Shown here one piece after another: positions 8,150 to 15,990 of a stretch of 64,000 nt of DNA. Both the position numbers and the translations under genes were made by a program. The DNA is from an uncultured Methanomassiliicoccaceae archaeon (GTDB taxonomy: Archaea > Thermoplasmatota > Thermoplasmata > Methanomassiliicoccales > Methanomethylophilaceae), in the NCBI GenBank assembly GCA_905187815.1, contig CAJJJM010000003.1, positions 1 to 64,000 of the forward strand, in the 5' to 3' direction. Under the pieces are notes generated by a model. That model made no database searches and was not told the DNA's origin. It saw only the letters and a list, made by a program, of their open reading frames with translations. The stretch's first letter is position 1; each line of letters starts with the position of its first letter.

Positions 8150-9216
8150 GCGAATGTTCAGGCGGATCATGCTCTTCATGCTCATCCTGCGGCTCAGACG
8201 ATCCGGACAGGCTGCCGCCGGGGATGCTCTCTGTCTACAACCTGAACCAGTCCACCGCCGACGGCGTGCTGGTGTGGATCGAGACGGAGCAGGCTGCGGA
8301 CGGCATCAGGATGGCGGACGTGAGCGCAGAGCTCCTGGGAGCCGCCAGGAGGCTCTCGGACGGACGCGTGTTCGCCGTCGTGTTCGGCGGGCCAGAGGTC
8401 AAGAGCCTGTATCCCAGGGTGTTCGGATGCGGGGTGGACACTCTGTACCATGTGAGGGAGAAGGACCTGGAGACATACCGCCCCGAGAGCTATTCCGCAT
8501 GCATCGTCTCGCTCATCAAGCGCATAGAGCCAGCCACCGTCCTGATAGGGGCAACGCCCCGCGGTAGGGAGCTCGCCCCCAGGATAGCTTCAGAGCTGGG
8601 CACGGGACTCACCGCCGACTGCACCTCGCTCACCGCCGACGGTCGCAGGGTGATCATGACCCGTCCCGCGTTCGGGGGCAATCTGATCGCCGATATAGAG
8701 TGCACCAGGTTCCCGCAGATGGCCACGGTGCGTCCGTGGACCTTCCCGATGCCGGAGGAGAAGGATGGCACCGGGACAGCGATCTACTGGCAGTTCAAGG
8801 GAGGGGATCTCAAGGAGATCGTATCCGAGGAAAAGGTCACGGAGGCCGGGACGGACATACGCGACGCCCGTATCCTCATATCCCTCGGAGACGGGATACG
8901 CGACAGGTCGCTCATTGATGTTGCCGAATCGGTGGCATCGAAGGTAGGCGGGATGGTGTCCTGCTCCAGATCCCTCGTGGAGAAGGGTTGGATGCCCCGT
9001 TCCAGGCAGGTGGGCATGTCCGGGAGGACGGTGGCACCGGATCTGTACATAGCCTTCGGGATCTCCGGCGCCGTGCAGCACAGGATTGGGATGGCCGGTG
9101 CTAAGAGGGTGATCGCTGTGAACAGCGATCCCGACGCGCCGATTCACCACTACGCCGATCTCAGTCTCATCGCGGACGCAGGGGAGATCCTCAGGGAGAT
9201 GGACAAGTCACTCTGA
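8146..9216 (+). CDS. etfA: Electron transfer flavoprotein alpha subunit with Cys-rich N-terminus
   Basis: The 356-residue start is fixed by the ATG overlapping the etfB stop. Residues about 35-215 are the ETF N domain. The C-terminal FAD domain carries GRTVAPDLYIAFGISGAVQH and VIAVNSDPDAPIHHYADL, the standard EtfA signature. Unusual: residues 4-15 read C-x4-C-x2-C-x2-C in a Ser/Gly-rich leader, a possible iron-sulfur site. Some lactate-dehydrogenase-linked EtfA proteins carry a ferredoxin domain at this end. The 3' end overlaps the convergent bcp gene by 9 nt. Confidence 0.93.
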   Translation: MSECSGGSCSSCSSCGSDDPDRLPPGMLSVYNLNQSTADGVLVWIETEQAADGIRMADVSAELLGAARRLSDGRVFAVVFGGPEVKSLYPRVFGCGVDTLYHVREKDLETYRPESYSACIVSLIKRIEPATVLIGATPRGRELAPRIASELGTGLTADCTSLTADGRRVIMTRPAFGGNLIADIECTRFPQMATVRPWTFPMPEEKDGTGTAIYWQFKGGDLKEIVSEEKVTEAGTDIRDARILISLGDGIRDRSLIDVAESVASKVGGMVSCSRSLVEKGWMPRSRQVGMSGRTVAPDLYIAFGISGAVQHRIGMAGAKRVIAVNSDPDAPIHHYADLSLIADAGEILREMDKSL

Positions 9217-9678
9217 TCTGAACTTGGAGAGAGCGCACTCCGTGACCTTCTCCACATGGCCGGCGACCTTGACGTTGCGCCAGACCGCCTCGATCCTCCC
9301 GTCCTTTCCGATGAGGAACGTCGAGCGGATCGTCCCGACCGTCTCCTTGCCGTAGGAGATCTTGGTGCCCCAGGCGCCCACCTTCTCCATCAGCTCGTGG
9401 TCAGGATCGCTGAGCAGCTTGATCTTCAGCTGCTGCTTGTCCATGAACTTCCTGTGGGACTCGGGGGAGTCCTTGCTGATGCCTATGACCGGGATGTTGC
9501 GCATCATGAGCTTCGGCACCATGGCTGTGAACTCAACCGCCTCCTTGGTGCATCCGGGGGTGTTGTCCTTCGGATAGAAGTAGACGATATGCCTCACACC
9601 GTCCAGCATCCTGCTGTCGAACTCCTCTCCGTTCTCATCCTTCAGCACGAAATCCGGGAATCTGTCTCCTACTTCCAT
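9208..9678 (-). CDS. bcp: Bcp/PrxQ-type peroxiredoxin
   Basis: A thiol peroxidase reducing H2O2 and organic peroxides in the cytoplasm. The 156 residues are the normal size. The peroxidatic cysteine is C43 in DNTPGCTKEA. The resolving cysteine five residues later found in many Bcp proteins is absent (V48). The only other Cys is near the C-terminus (TECAL), so this is a 1-Cys or atypical 2-Cys form. The adjacent etfA gene is convergent. A gap of only 9 nt to pheT upstream suggests cotranscription with pheT. Confidence 0.93.
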   Translation of the reverse strand: MEVGDRFPDFVLKDENGEEFDSRMLDGVRHIVYFYPKDNTPGCTKEAVEFTAMVPKLMMRNIPVIGISKDSPESHRKFMDKQQLKIKLLSDPDHELMEKVGAWGTKISYGKETVGTIRSTFLIGKDGRIEAVWRNVKVAGHVEKVTECALSKFRSE

Positions 9679-9687
9679 GCCAATCCC

Positions 9688-11346
9688 TCAGAACAGGGTG
9701 TCCCTCTTCATAGCCACGATGGGCTCGAGCTCGAGCTCCATGAATATGACCGGATGGGTGATCTCGTAGGCGACGACGACTGCCGGCGCCATCTCCCCGA
9801 AGATCCCGATCTCCTTCCCGTCGAGCATGATCCTGGCTCCCCTTCCGGGAACGAAAGTTGCGAGGTCGCAGGGCTCTATGGTGTATGCGAGTCCCATCTC
9901 TCTCAGGACGGACTCGGTCAGGGATTTGATCTCCGTGAACGATGTCTTGGAGGCGGTGGCCATGGCGCAGAGGCGGGGCTGGGTGTGGTTGTCCCTGACG
10001 ACGTTGCCGATCTCGAAGATCCTCTGGGGCAGATCCCTGTGCTTGTTGTGCCTCAGGATCCTTATCAGGCTGGGCATCAGGTATGGCCTGAGGCATGTGT
10101 GGTCCTCCGTGATGGGGTTGAGGATCCTGACGACGTCGACCTCCGGCAGACCGGAGATCCCGAACTCGTCGTTCTGGTTGCTCAGGGTCAGGGTGGTGAC
10201 CTCGCTGAAACCGAGTCCGACCATCACGTCCCTGAGGTTGTCCGAGAAGGTGGTCAGGGGGGAAAGCGCTCCGGAGGTCTGGTCCAGCTTGTATGTGCCT
10301 CCGAACCTCTCGAACCCGTAGCCCGTGGCCACATCCTCGTAGATGTCGACATCGTGCATGATGTCGAGTCTGACGCTGGGGATGGTGACCTCGATCTCGT
10401 CCCCGTCCGCGACCGCGTCCATTCCCATCCTGCGGAGGCACTCGACCATGCCTTCGGGGCCGAGCGTCGTTCCCAGGAACCTGTCGCATGCGGATGCGGA
10501 GAACTTTCTCTTGGTGGGGGTCAGGTCGGGCGAGCGGAAGGTCTCGTCGCCGTCGTGCATGATGACCGTCTCAATCCTTCCGCCACGCTCGGCGAGAGCT
10601 GTCGCGACGATGTCCAGGGCCCCTTTGACCGCCTTCCTGTCGTTGCCCGTGACATCGATGAACAGGTCGTGCCTTCCGACCGTGACGGTCGTGAGGACAC
10701 CGTTTATGATCGGGGGGAATGACAGCACGGAGCCGTTCCTGTCCAGGATGACAGGGTATCTGTCGAATCCGTCCAGGAGGTGCGCGTACGCCCTGCCCTT
10801 CTCGTTCCTCTCGAGGATCTCGGCAAGATCCATCTCCTCATCCATGGCGAGGGGCACGAATCTCACGGAATGGGGGTCGGCGAGCTTGTAGACGAACGGG
10901 GGCTCGACCTTGTTGAGGTCGTGGATGCCGATGGCGAGCTTGCTCCTCTTCCTGCCGATGGTTATGTGCAGCTTCTCCTGAAGCTCCATCATGGACCTGA
11001 GGAACTCGTCATCTATGTCGACGCCTCTGACAACCCCGCAGAGGAACCAGGGTCTGAGCTCCTTCACGCTCGGGTCGACGGTGACCTCCACGTCCCCATC
11101 GGCGACCTCGTACCTCTTCATCCCGGGCTCGATGTCCAGGAATGCGCGCAGCGCCCTGGCAAGACCCTCGACGCTGTAGAGGTCGGGGCGGTCAGGGAAG
11201 AACTCGACGTCCATGTCCTCGCATCCCGGCTCGGTGTCGTGCATGTCGGCACCGATCATCGGGATCCTCTGGACCAGCGTCTCCTGGGGAACCTTCTGCC
11301 CCAGCATGTTGCACAGGTCGCTGTACTTGAAGTTGATCAAAGGCAT
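9688..11346 (-). CDS. pheT: Phenylalanine-tRNA ligase beta subunit, archaeal type
   Basis: The beta subunit of the alpha2-beta2 synthetase charging tRNA-Phe. The 552 residues match the archaeal/eukaryotic short form: N-terminal IGADMHDTEPGCEDMDVEFFPDRPDL, the B3/4 editing region (about 80-270), the B5 domain (LTPTKRKFSASACDRFLG) and the catalytic-like core with LNPITEDHTCLRPYLMPSL and the final LELEPIVAMK. The alpha subunit pheS is not in the window. The ATG at 11346 is preceded on the minus strand by a TATA-like region near 11370. It is probably cotranscribed with bcp downstream. Confidence 0.95.
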   Translation of the reverse strand: MPLINFKYSDLCNMLGQKVPQETLVQRIPMIGADMHDTEPGCEDMDVEFFPDRPDLYSVEGLARALRAFLDIEPGMKRYEVADGDVEVTVDPSVKELRPWFLCGVVRGVDIDDEFLRSMMELQEKLHITIGRKRSKLAIGIHDLNKVEPPFVYKLADPHSVRFVPLAMDEEMDLAEILERNEKGRAYAHLLDGFDRYPVILDRNGSVLSFPPIINGVLTTVTVGRHDLFIDVTGNDRKAVKGALDIVATALAERGGRIETVIMHDGDETFRSPDLTPTKRKFSASACDRFLGTTLGPEGMVECLRRMGMDAVADGDEIEVTIPSVRLDIMHDVDIYEDVATGYGFERFGGTYKLDQTSGALSPLTTFSDNLRDVMVGLGFSEVTTLTLSNQNDEFGISGLPEVDVVRILNPITEDHTCLRPYLMPSLIRILRHNKHRDLPQRIFEIGNVVRDNHTQPRLCAMATASKTSFTEIKSLTESVLREMGLAYTIEPCDLATFVPGRGARIMLDGKEIGIFGEMAPAVVVAYEITHPVIFMELELEPIVAMKRDTLF

Positions 11347-11446
11347 GACGCCCCAATCGGGGACGCCCTATAAGAAACACGCGTGCGCAGTGGATTGAAG
11401 CGCCCCCGGCGGTCGCACGGGGGTGGGATCGGAGGAGCTTCCCTCC

Positions 11447-12601
11447 TCATCTCCCCAGGGCGGCATGGGCGCTGCCGAGCTGTCCGGCAGCCTGTGCTGC
11501 CAGCGTGGAGAGCTCCCCGGCGAGGACCGTGGCCGCGACTATCTCCGCGAGCTTCCTGGACTTGCCGTCGCCGAGGCAGCCGATCATCTGAAGTGCCTCA
11601 CGCTGGCATGGCAGCCTTGTGCCGCCTCCGACGGTCCCTACCTCCACAGTCGGCATGCGGACGCATATGTATAGGTCCCCGTCGACGTCCTCGCATGATG
11701 TGACGCTCATGCTGCCTCCCACGACCTGGGCGGGGTCCTGCCCTGTCGCGATGTACAGCGCGGCGACCATGTTCGCGGCGTGGGCGTTGGCGCCCAGAGT
11801 CCCGGCGAGGCTGCTGCCGAGCAGGTTCTTCCTGTAGTTGGTCTCGACGACAGCTGCGGACGTGGTGTGCAGCCTCCTCTCCACGACCTCCTTCGGTATC
11901 CTCGCCTCGGCGACGACGGTCTTCCCGCGCCCGTTGATCATGTTGATGGCGGCCGGCTTCTTGTCCGAGCACATGTTCCCGGATACGGAGATCATGACGG
12001 CGCCGGTCTCCTTCTCGAGAAGGCGGCAGACCGCCTCGGAGGCGATCGTGGCCATGTTCATACCCATCGCGTCCCCGGTCTCGAAGGCGAACCTCAGGAA
12101 CAGGCTCCTCCCGTCCGGATACATGTCTATCCTGGAGAGCCTCCCGTGGCTGGTTGTGGATGCAACGGCCTCGTCGATGTCACCCCTGTGGGACTCTATC
12201 CAGGCCATCACCCTTTTGGAGTGCTCTATCCCCTCCACCCTGAGCACGGGTGCACGGGTCATCGCGTCGGCGCAGACCATGGTCCTCACGCCTCCGCCGT
12301 CGTTCATGACGGACATTCCGCGGGAGATCGAGGCGACCAGTGCCCCTTCCGTAGTGGCCAGGGGGACGAGGAAGTCGCCGTCGGCGTACTCCCCTGTTAT
12401 CCTCACAGGCCCTGCGTATCCGAGTGGGATCTGGATGGTCCCGATCATGTTCTCGATGTTCTTCGATGCGGTCTCCGGGTCGAATCCATACTTGGATACG
12501 GTGTCAAGGCTGGCTCCAGTGAACTCCTCCGCCGCTTTGCGGCGGTCCTCGACGTCAGCTGCCGTGTATCCGCGGTTCTTGAGACCGCTGTGCTCTGCCA
12601 T
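11447..12601 (-). CDS. hmgA: HMG-CoA reductase, class I
   Basis: Reduces HMG-CoA to mevalonate with two NADPH, the committing step for archaeal isoprenoid lipids. The 384 residues carry the class I signature: ENMIGTIQIPLGYAGP, the catalytic Glu in TTEGALVASISRG, the Lys in MCSDKKPAAIN, the Asp in ATGQDPAQVV, the NADPH loop TVGGGTRLPCQ and the C-terminal catalytic His in LGSAHAALG. There is no membrane domain, as is usual in archaea. A separate promoter lies between it and the divergent membrane-protein gene. The gap to pheT is 100 nt. Confidence 0.96.
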   Translation of the reverse strand: MAEHSGLKNRGYTAADVEDRRKAAEEFTGASLDTVSKYGFDPETASKNIENMIGTIQIPLGYAGPVRITGEYADGDFLVPLATTEGALVASISRGMSVMNDGGGVRTMVCADAMTRAPVLRVEGIEHSKRVMAWIESHRGDIDEAVASTTSHGRLSRIDMYPDGRSLFLRFAFETGDAMGMNMATIASEAVCRLLEKETGAVMISVSGNMCSDKKPAAINMINGRGKTVVAEARIPKEVVERRLHTTSAAVVETNYRKNLLGSSLAGTLGANAHAANMVAALYIATGQDPAQVVGGSMSVTSCEDVDGDLYICVRMPTVEVGTVGGGTRLPCQREALQMIGCLGDGKSRKLAEIVAATVLAGELSTLAAQAAGQLGSAHAALGR

Positions 12602-12673
12602 AGCCCGCGCATCTGATTAGCCAGATAAAATATCTCGGAGGAATGTCGGGAATTCGGCGCACAGGAGGTGCTC

Positions 12674-12683
12674 ACCTTTTATC
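12674..12683 (+). promoter_or_regulatory. TATA box of 8-TM membrane protein gene
   Basis: CCTTTTATCC lies 23-32 nt before the ATG at 12706. No Shine-Dalgarno is visible, so the transcript is probably leaderless. Confidence 0.45.
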
Positions 12684-12705
12684 CTATGACCTCTTCCGAT
12701 GATAC

Positions 12706-13848
12706 ATGCGCAGGCGCTGGCTCTCCGAGAAGAATGAGGATTTCAACGAAAGGATCGACCACGCCGCCGAGAGGCTGCCGCCCAAGAGGGACGCCATCAG
12801 GAAGGTCCCCGGTCGCGACCAGCTCCTGATAAAGATCTTCCCATACTTCGTGGTGGCGTGTCTGATCATCTGGGTATGTGGGATGCTCTACGTCGAGTTC
12901 TCGTTCTCCAATCTCGTGGAGGTCCTGTGCCTGGTGTTCGTCACATGCTTCGCCGTACTGGGCGTGCCCTGCCTGATCATGATGGACCGCGGGGTGTTCA
13001 ACAACTGGGCGGTCTTCATCTTCGCCGTGATAATGGCAGGGATGATGTGGCTGTCCGGGATATTCATGGGGGAGGTCTACTTCGCGGAGGCCATCTTCGA
13101 CATGATGGGTGTCCTGGGCATATATCTTGACGACATCTCGCAGTTCTTCCTCGGATTCGGCGCGACCATCGCGATAGTGTACTTCACGTCCATCGGGGTG
13201 CTGAGCGTCATCAGCGCGTACATGCGCCAGTACATGTCCAGGGTGTTCCTGTCGATTCAGTCGAGGGCCGGCACGGGCCGCAGGGGGAAGGCGGAGAAGT
13301 TCTTCATGGTCCCAGACATAATCGACGTGGAGGAGGTGGTCCTCGAGCCCGAGAGGGACTCCCACAGGTTCCACTTCTCGTCCGCCTTCACGCTCTGGAT
13401 CTACCTCTTCATGCTGGGCATCTTGATCTCGTCGTACATCTTCGTCAATCCGCTACTCATAGAGGAGCTGGGGGAGTACACGATGCTGGCCGTCACGCTC
13501 ATGCTCTCGATGTTCACCCCTGCGCTGGTCCTTCCGTGGATAATAGTCAAGTCGGTGGGAGCCAAGATCCGCTCCTCCGCCCCCAGGGACTACTACCTGT
13601 GGATCGGGGCCAGGAGCAGGCTCTTCACGACATTCATGGCACTCGGTGTGTTCATGATGATGTTCGTGCTGTCCGTTTACCTCGGCACGAACGCTGCGGA
13701 CATAGTGATGAACTACGTTTCCTTCCTGGTCCCCCTCTTCGCCACATCCGCTGTCTATGCGGCGCTCTACGTGAACAACTTCGAGACGAGCGTCTGCGAG
13801 CAGATATGCGAGGAGTTCGAGAAGGGGAAGCGCAGGGACAGTCCGTGA
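12706..13848 (+). CDS. Multi-pass membrane protein, function unknown
   Basis: 380 residues with a charged cytoplasmic N-terminus (about 1-42), roughly eight predicted membrane helices in two groups of four (residues about 44-185 and 230-370), and a charged loop between them (about 186-225, including RAGTGRRGKAEKF). The two-times-four layout resembles type II/IV pilus platform proteins (T2SSF/TadC), but I see no family motif, so this is only a topology comparison. The C-terminus is charged (EFEKGKRRDSP). Monocistronic. Confidence 0.75.
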   Translation: MRRRWLSEKNEDFNERIDHAAERLPPKRDAIRKVPGRDQLLIKIFPYFVVACLIIWVCGMLYVEFSFSNLVEVLCLVFVTCFAVLGVPCLIMMDRGVFNNWAVFIFAVIMAGMMWLSGIFMGEVYFAEAIFDMMGVLGIYLDDISQFFLGFGATIAIVYFTSIGVLSVISAYMRQYMSRVFLSIQSRAGTGRRGKAEKFFMVPDIIDVEEVVLEPERDSHRFHFSSAFTLWIYLFMLGILISSYIFVNPLLIEELGEYTMLAVTLMLSMFTPALVLPWIIVKSVGAKIRSSAPRDYYLWIGARSRLFTTFMALGVFMMMFVLSVYLGTNAADIVMNYVSFLVPLFATSAVYAALYVNNFETSVCEQICEEFEKGKRRDSP

Positions 13849-13975
13849 GACCCAATGGGTCCCGATCATACTGGAAAGGAGGAAACGATGAGCGGCTGCA
13901 AAGCCCTAGACTTCCCTGCAAAAATCCAGATTTACTCATTGTATATAAATCAAACCTATGTAAACGATGTTACAT

Positions 13976-14371
13976 CTATTGATTATGCCCGTTTTGCTCC
14001 GATTTCTTGCGCTTCCTGATCTGCATGGTCTTGGTTATCACCAGGACTATGGCGAGGGTCGCCAGCGGTATGAAGGCGTCCGTGACGTCTCCGAGAATCC
14101 AGTATGCGACCACGAGTCCCACGACCCCGAAGATGCCGAATCTCTTCAGGATCCCGCCCGCCCCGAGCAGGACGACGAACCCGATGACTATCGCCCATAC
14201 GAGCAGGTTGACTATGACGTCGGAGGACAGGGTGAGGAAAGTGGTGTCGCCCACGACGTCCGTGATGTACCTCTGGACATAGCTGTCCACTATGATCGGC
14301 ACGGCGATCACCAGGAACAGTGTCATGAGCAGTCCGCCCAGGAAGGACAGGCCGGCTTTCTTGGCCTTCAT
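13976..14371 (-). CDS. Small four-helix membrane protein ending in TAG
   Basis: 131 residues with about four hydrophobic segments (GLLMTLFLVIAVPIIV, VIVNLLVWAIVIGFVVLLG, FGIFGVVGLVVAYWIL, ATLAIVLVITKTM) and a basic tail (RKRKKSEQNGHNQ). The function is unknown. The start is taken as the ATG at 14371, with a TATA-like TTTTATT about 25 nt upstream. The stop is TAG, rare in this window, followed after one codon by TAA (13970-13972). It is divergent from the TPR gene and convergent with the 8-TM protein gene. Confidence 0.7.
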   Translation of the reverse strand: MKAKKAGLSFLGGLLMTLFLVIAVPIIVDSYVQRYITDVVGDTTFLTLSSDVIVNLLVWAIVIGFVVLLGAGGILKRFGIFGVVGLVVAYWILGDVTDAFIPLATLAIVLVITKTMQIRKRKKSEQNGHNQ

Positions 14372-14439
14372 GACAGGGCGAAAGTGCGTCCACAATAAAA
14401 TATTCCCGACGGGGCCCATGTGGATTTCTCGGACATGGC

Positions 14440-14447
14440 TTTATAGT
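14440..14447 (+). promoter_or_regulatory. TATA box of TPR-protein gene
   Basis: TTTATAGT lies 22-29 nt before the ATG at 14469, so the transcript is probably leaderless. The divergent gene uses its own box about 45 nt to the left. Confidence 0.5.
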
Positions 14448-14468
14448 AATTGCACCCCTCGGGCATTC

Positions 14469-15098
14469 ATGAGCGATGCGGCGTACGAGGCCATGAGCAA
14501 GGCGAAGAGACAGGCCGAGAGCGGGAACACACAGGGGGCCGTCGACACCCTCGAGGCATATCTCAGGATGGACCCACACAACACGAAGCCGAGGCTGCTG
14601 CTCGCAGACATCATCATCCACAAGCTGGACGACATGAAGTATGGGATGATGCAGATCGACGCCATCCTGGACCTCGAGCCGGACAACGTGGATGCCCTCA
14701 AGGCCGCCGTCACGGTCCTCTCGAAGTACAAGAAGTACAACAAGGAGACGGATGAGAAGTTCCACAGGATCCTGGAACTTGAGCCTTCTGCGGAGATGTA
14801 CAACCAGTACGCCAGGTTCCTCAGGCACCAGATCACAGACTTCCAGCGCTCACGCGAGTACTACGAGAAGGCCATCGCCATGGAGCCCGGGAACTACGAC
14901 TACCACCTCAACTACACGGTCCTCCTCCTGAACGACGTGAAGGACTACGTGAAGGCGAAGGAGGAGCTCGAGTACCTGATGTCTGTCAAGCCGGGGGACT
15001 TGAACCTCAGGAAGAACTACGACAAGCTCATGAGGGAGAAGTTCGACAAGGACGGCAACCTGAAGAAGAAGGGCATAATGGCGAAGCTGAAGCGGTGA
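14469..15098 (+). CDS. TPR-repeat protein
   Basis: A soluble, helical protein of 209 residues. Tetratricopeptide repeats are visible as recurring A..A......A...Y...L...P units: AKRQAESGNTQGAVDTLEAYLRM, a second unit ending LDLEPDNVDALKAA, a third ending LELEPSAEMYNQYA, a fourth ending IAMEPGNYDYHLNY and a fifth ending MSVKPGDLNLRKNY. It ends with the basic tail KKKGIMAKLKR. It is probably a protein-interaction scaffold; the partner is unknown. The start is the ATG at 14469, placed just after the TATA box. Confidence 0.85.
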   Translation: MSDAAYEAMSKAKRQAESGNTQGAVDTLEAYLRMDPHNTKPRLLLADIIIHKLDDMKYGMMQIDAILDLEPDNVDALKAAVTVLSKYKKYNKETDEKFHRILELEPSAEMYNQYARFLRHQITDFQRSREYYEKAIAMEPGNYDYHLNYTVLLLNDVKDYVKAKEELEYLMSVKPGDLNLRKNYDKLMREKFDKDGNLKKKGIMAKLKR

Positions 15099-15284
15099 GC
15101 CCCATCGCTCCTCCCATCCTGCTATGTACATCTCATGTAGGTGCACAGGCTCCAACATCTCTGCTGGGATTTTCAGGTCCTCCTACATTTAATATATAAA
15201 TTTTATTAACATCCATACATAGATGTAACGGCGTTGAATATCGTTAAATACCTTCTCGGCATAGTGCTCTCCAGAGGTCGCATC

Positions 15285-15824
15285 ATGGAACTCAAAGGAT
15301 CCAAAACAGAAGCAAACCTGCAGGCCGCCTTCGCTGGCGAGTCCATGGCCAGGAACAAGTACACCTACTACGCCTCCCAGGCCAAGAAAGAGGGATACGA
15401 GCAGATCGCCGACATCTTCCTCGAGACCGCCGAGAACGAGAAGGAGCACGCCAAGCTGTGGTTCAAGGCCCTCCACGACAACAAGATTCCCAAGACCATC
15501 GAAAACCTGAAGGACGCCGCCTCCGGAGAGAACTACGAGTACACCACCATGTACAAGGAGTTCGCCGAGACCGCCAGGGAGGAGGGATTCACCGAGATCG
15601 CCGCTCTCTTCGAGGCCGTCGGTGGAATCGAGAAGACCCACGAGCAGAGGTACCTCGACCTCCTGAAGAACATCGAGACCGGTGTGGTCTTCAAGAAGGA
15701 CAAGGTCACCATGTGGAAATGCCGCAACTGCGGATACATCCACATCGGCGAGGAGGCTCCCGCAGTCTGCCCCGTCTGCAAGCACGCCCAGTCCTTCTTC
15801 GAGGTCAGGGCCACCAACTGGTGA
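15285..15824 (+). CDS. rbr: Rubrerythrin
   Basis: Reduces hydrogen peroxide to water in anaerobes using a non-heme diiron centre and a rubredoxin-like iron. The 179 residues contain the ferritin-like four-helix domain with diiron ligands in AAFAGESMARNKY, ENEKEHAKLW and AVGGIEKTHEQRY, and a C-terminal rubredoxin domain with CRNCGYIHIGEEAP and CPVCKH. The start is the ATG of MELKGSKTEANL. AT-rich promoter DNA (TTTAATATATAAATTTTATT, 15188-15207) lies upstream and a strong hairpin downstream. An in-frame upstream extension exists but lacks family similarity. Confidence 0.95.
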   Translation: MELKGSKTEANLQAAFAGESMARNKYTYYASQAKKEGYEQIADIFLETAENEKEHAKLWFKALHDNKIPKTIENLKDAASGENYEYTTMYKEFAETAREEGFTEIAALFEAVGGIEKTHEQRYLDLLKNIETGVVFKKDKVTMWKCRNCGYIHIGEEAPAVCPVCKHAQSFFEVRATNW

Positions 15825-15837
15825 TTTTCAAACTCCA

Positions 15838-15861
15838 GAGACCCGTCTCCGGACGGGTCTC
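15838..15861 (+). terminator. Strong hairpin after rubrerythrin
   Basis: A perfect 10-bp stem (GAGACCCGTC / GACGGGTCTC) with a TCCG tetraloop lies 13 nt after the stop codon. It is likely the mRNA 3' end structure. Confidence 0.6.
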
Positions 15862-15990
15862 AAACCCCCACCTCCACCGTTTGTCCTCTGCTGATTACGA
15901 TTATCGCAGGAAGCTCGTACTCATCATATTATAACGTCCTAGCCGATACGAATCATAGCAAGATCTTTGCAAAATTCGTAAGGTGATGGA

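Noticed and set aside
12706..13848. Calling the 8-TM protein a pilus platform
   Set aside because: Only the two-times-four helix layout fits; no ATPase or pilin gene lies beside it.
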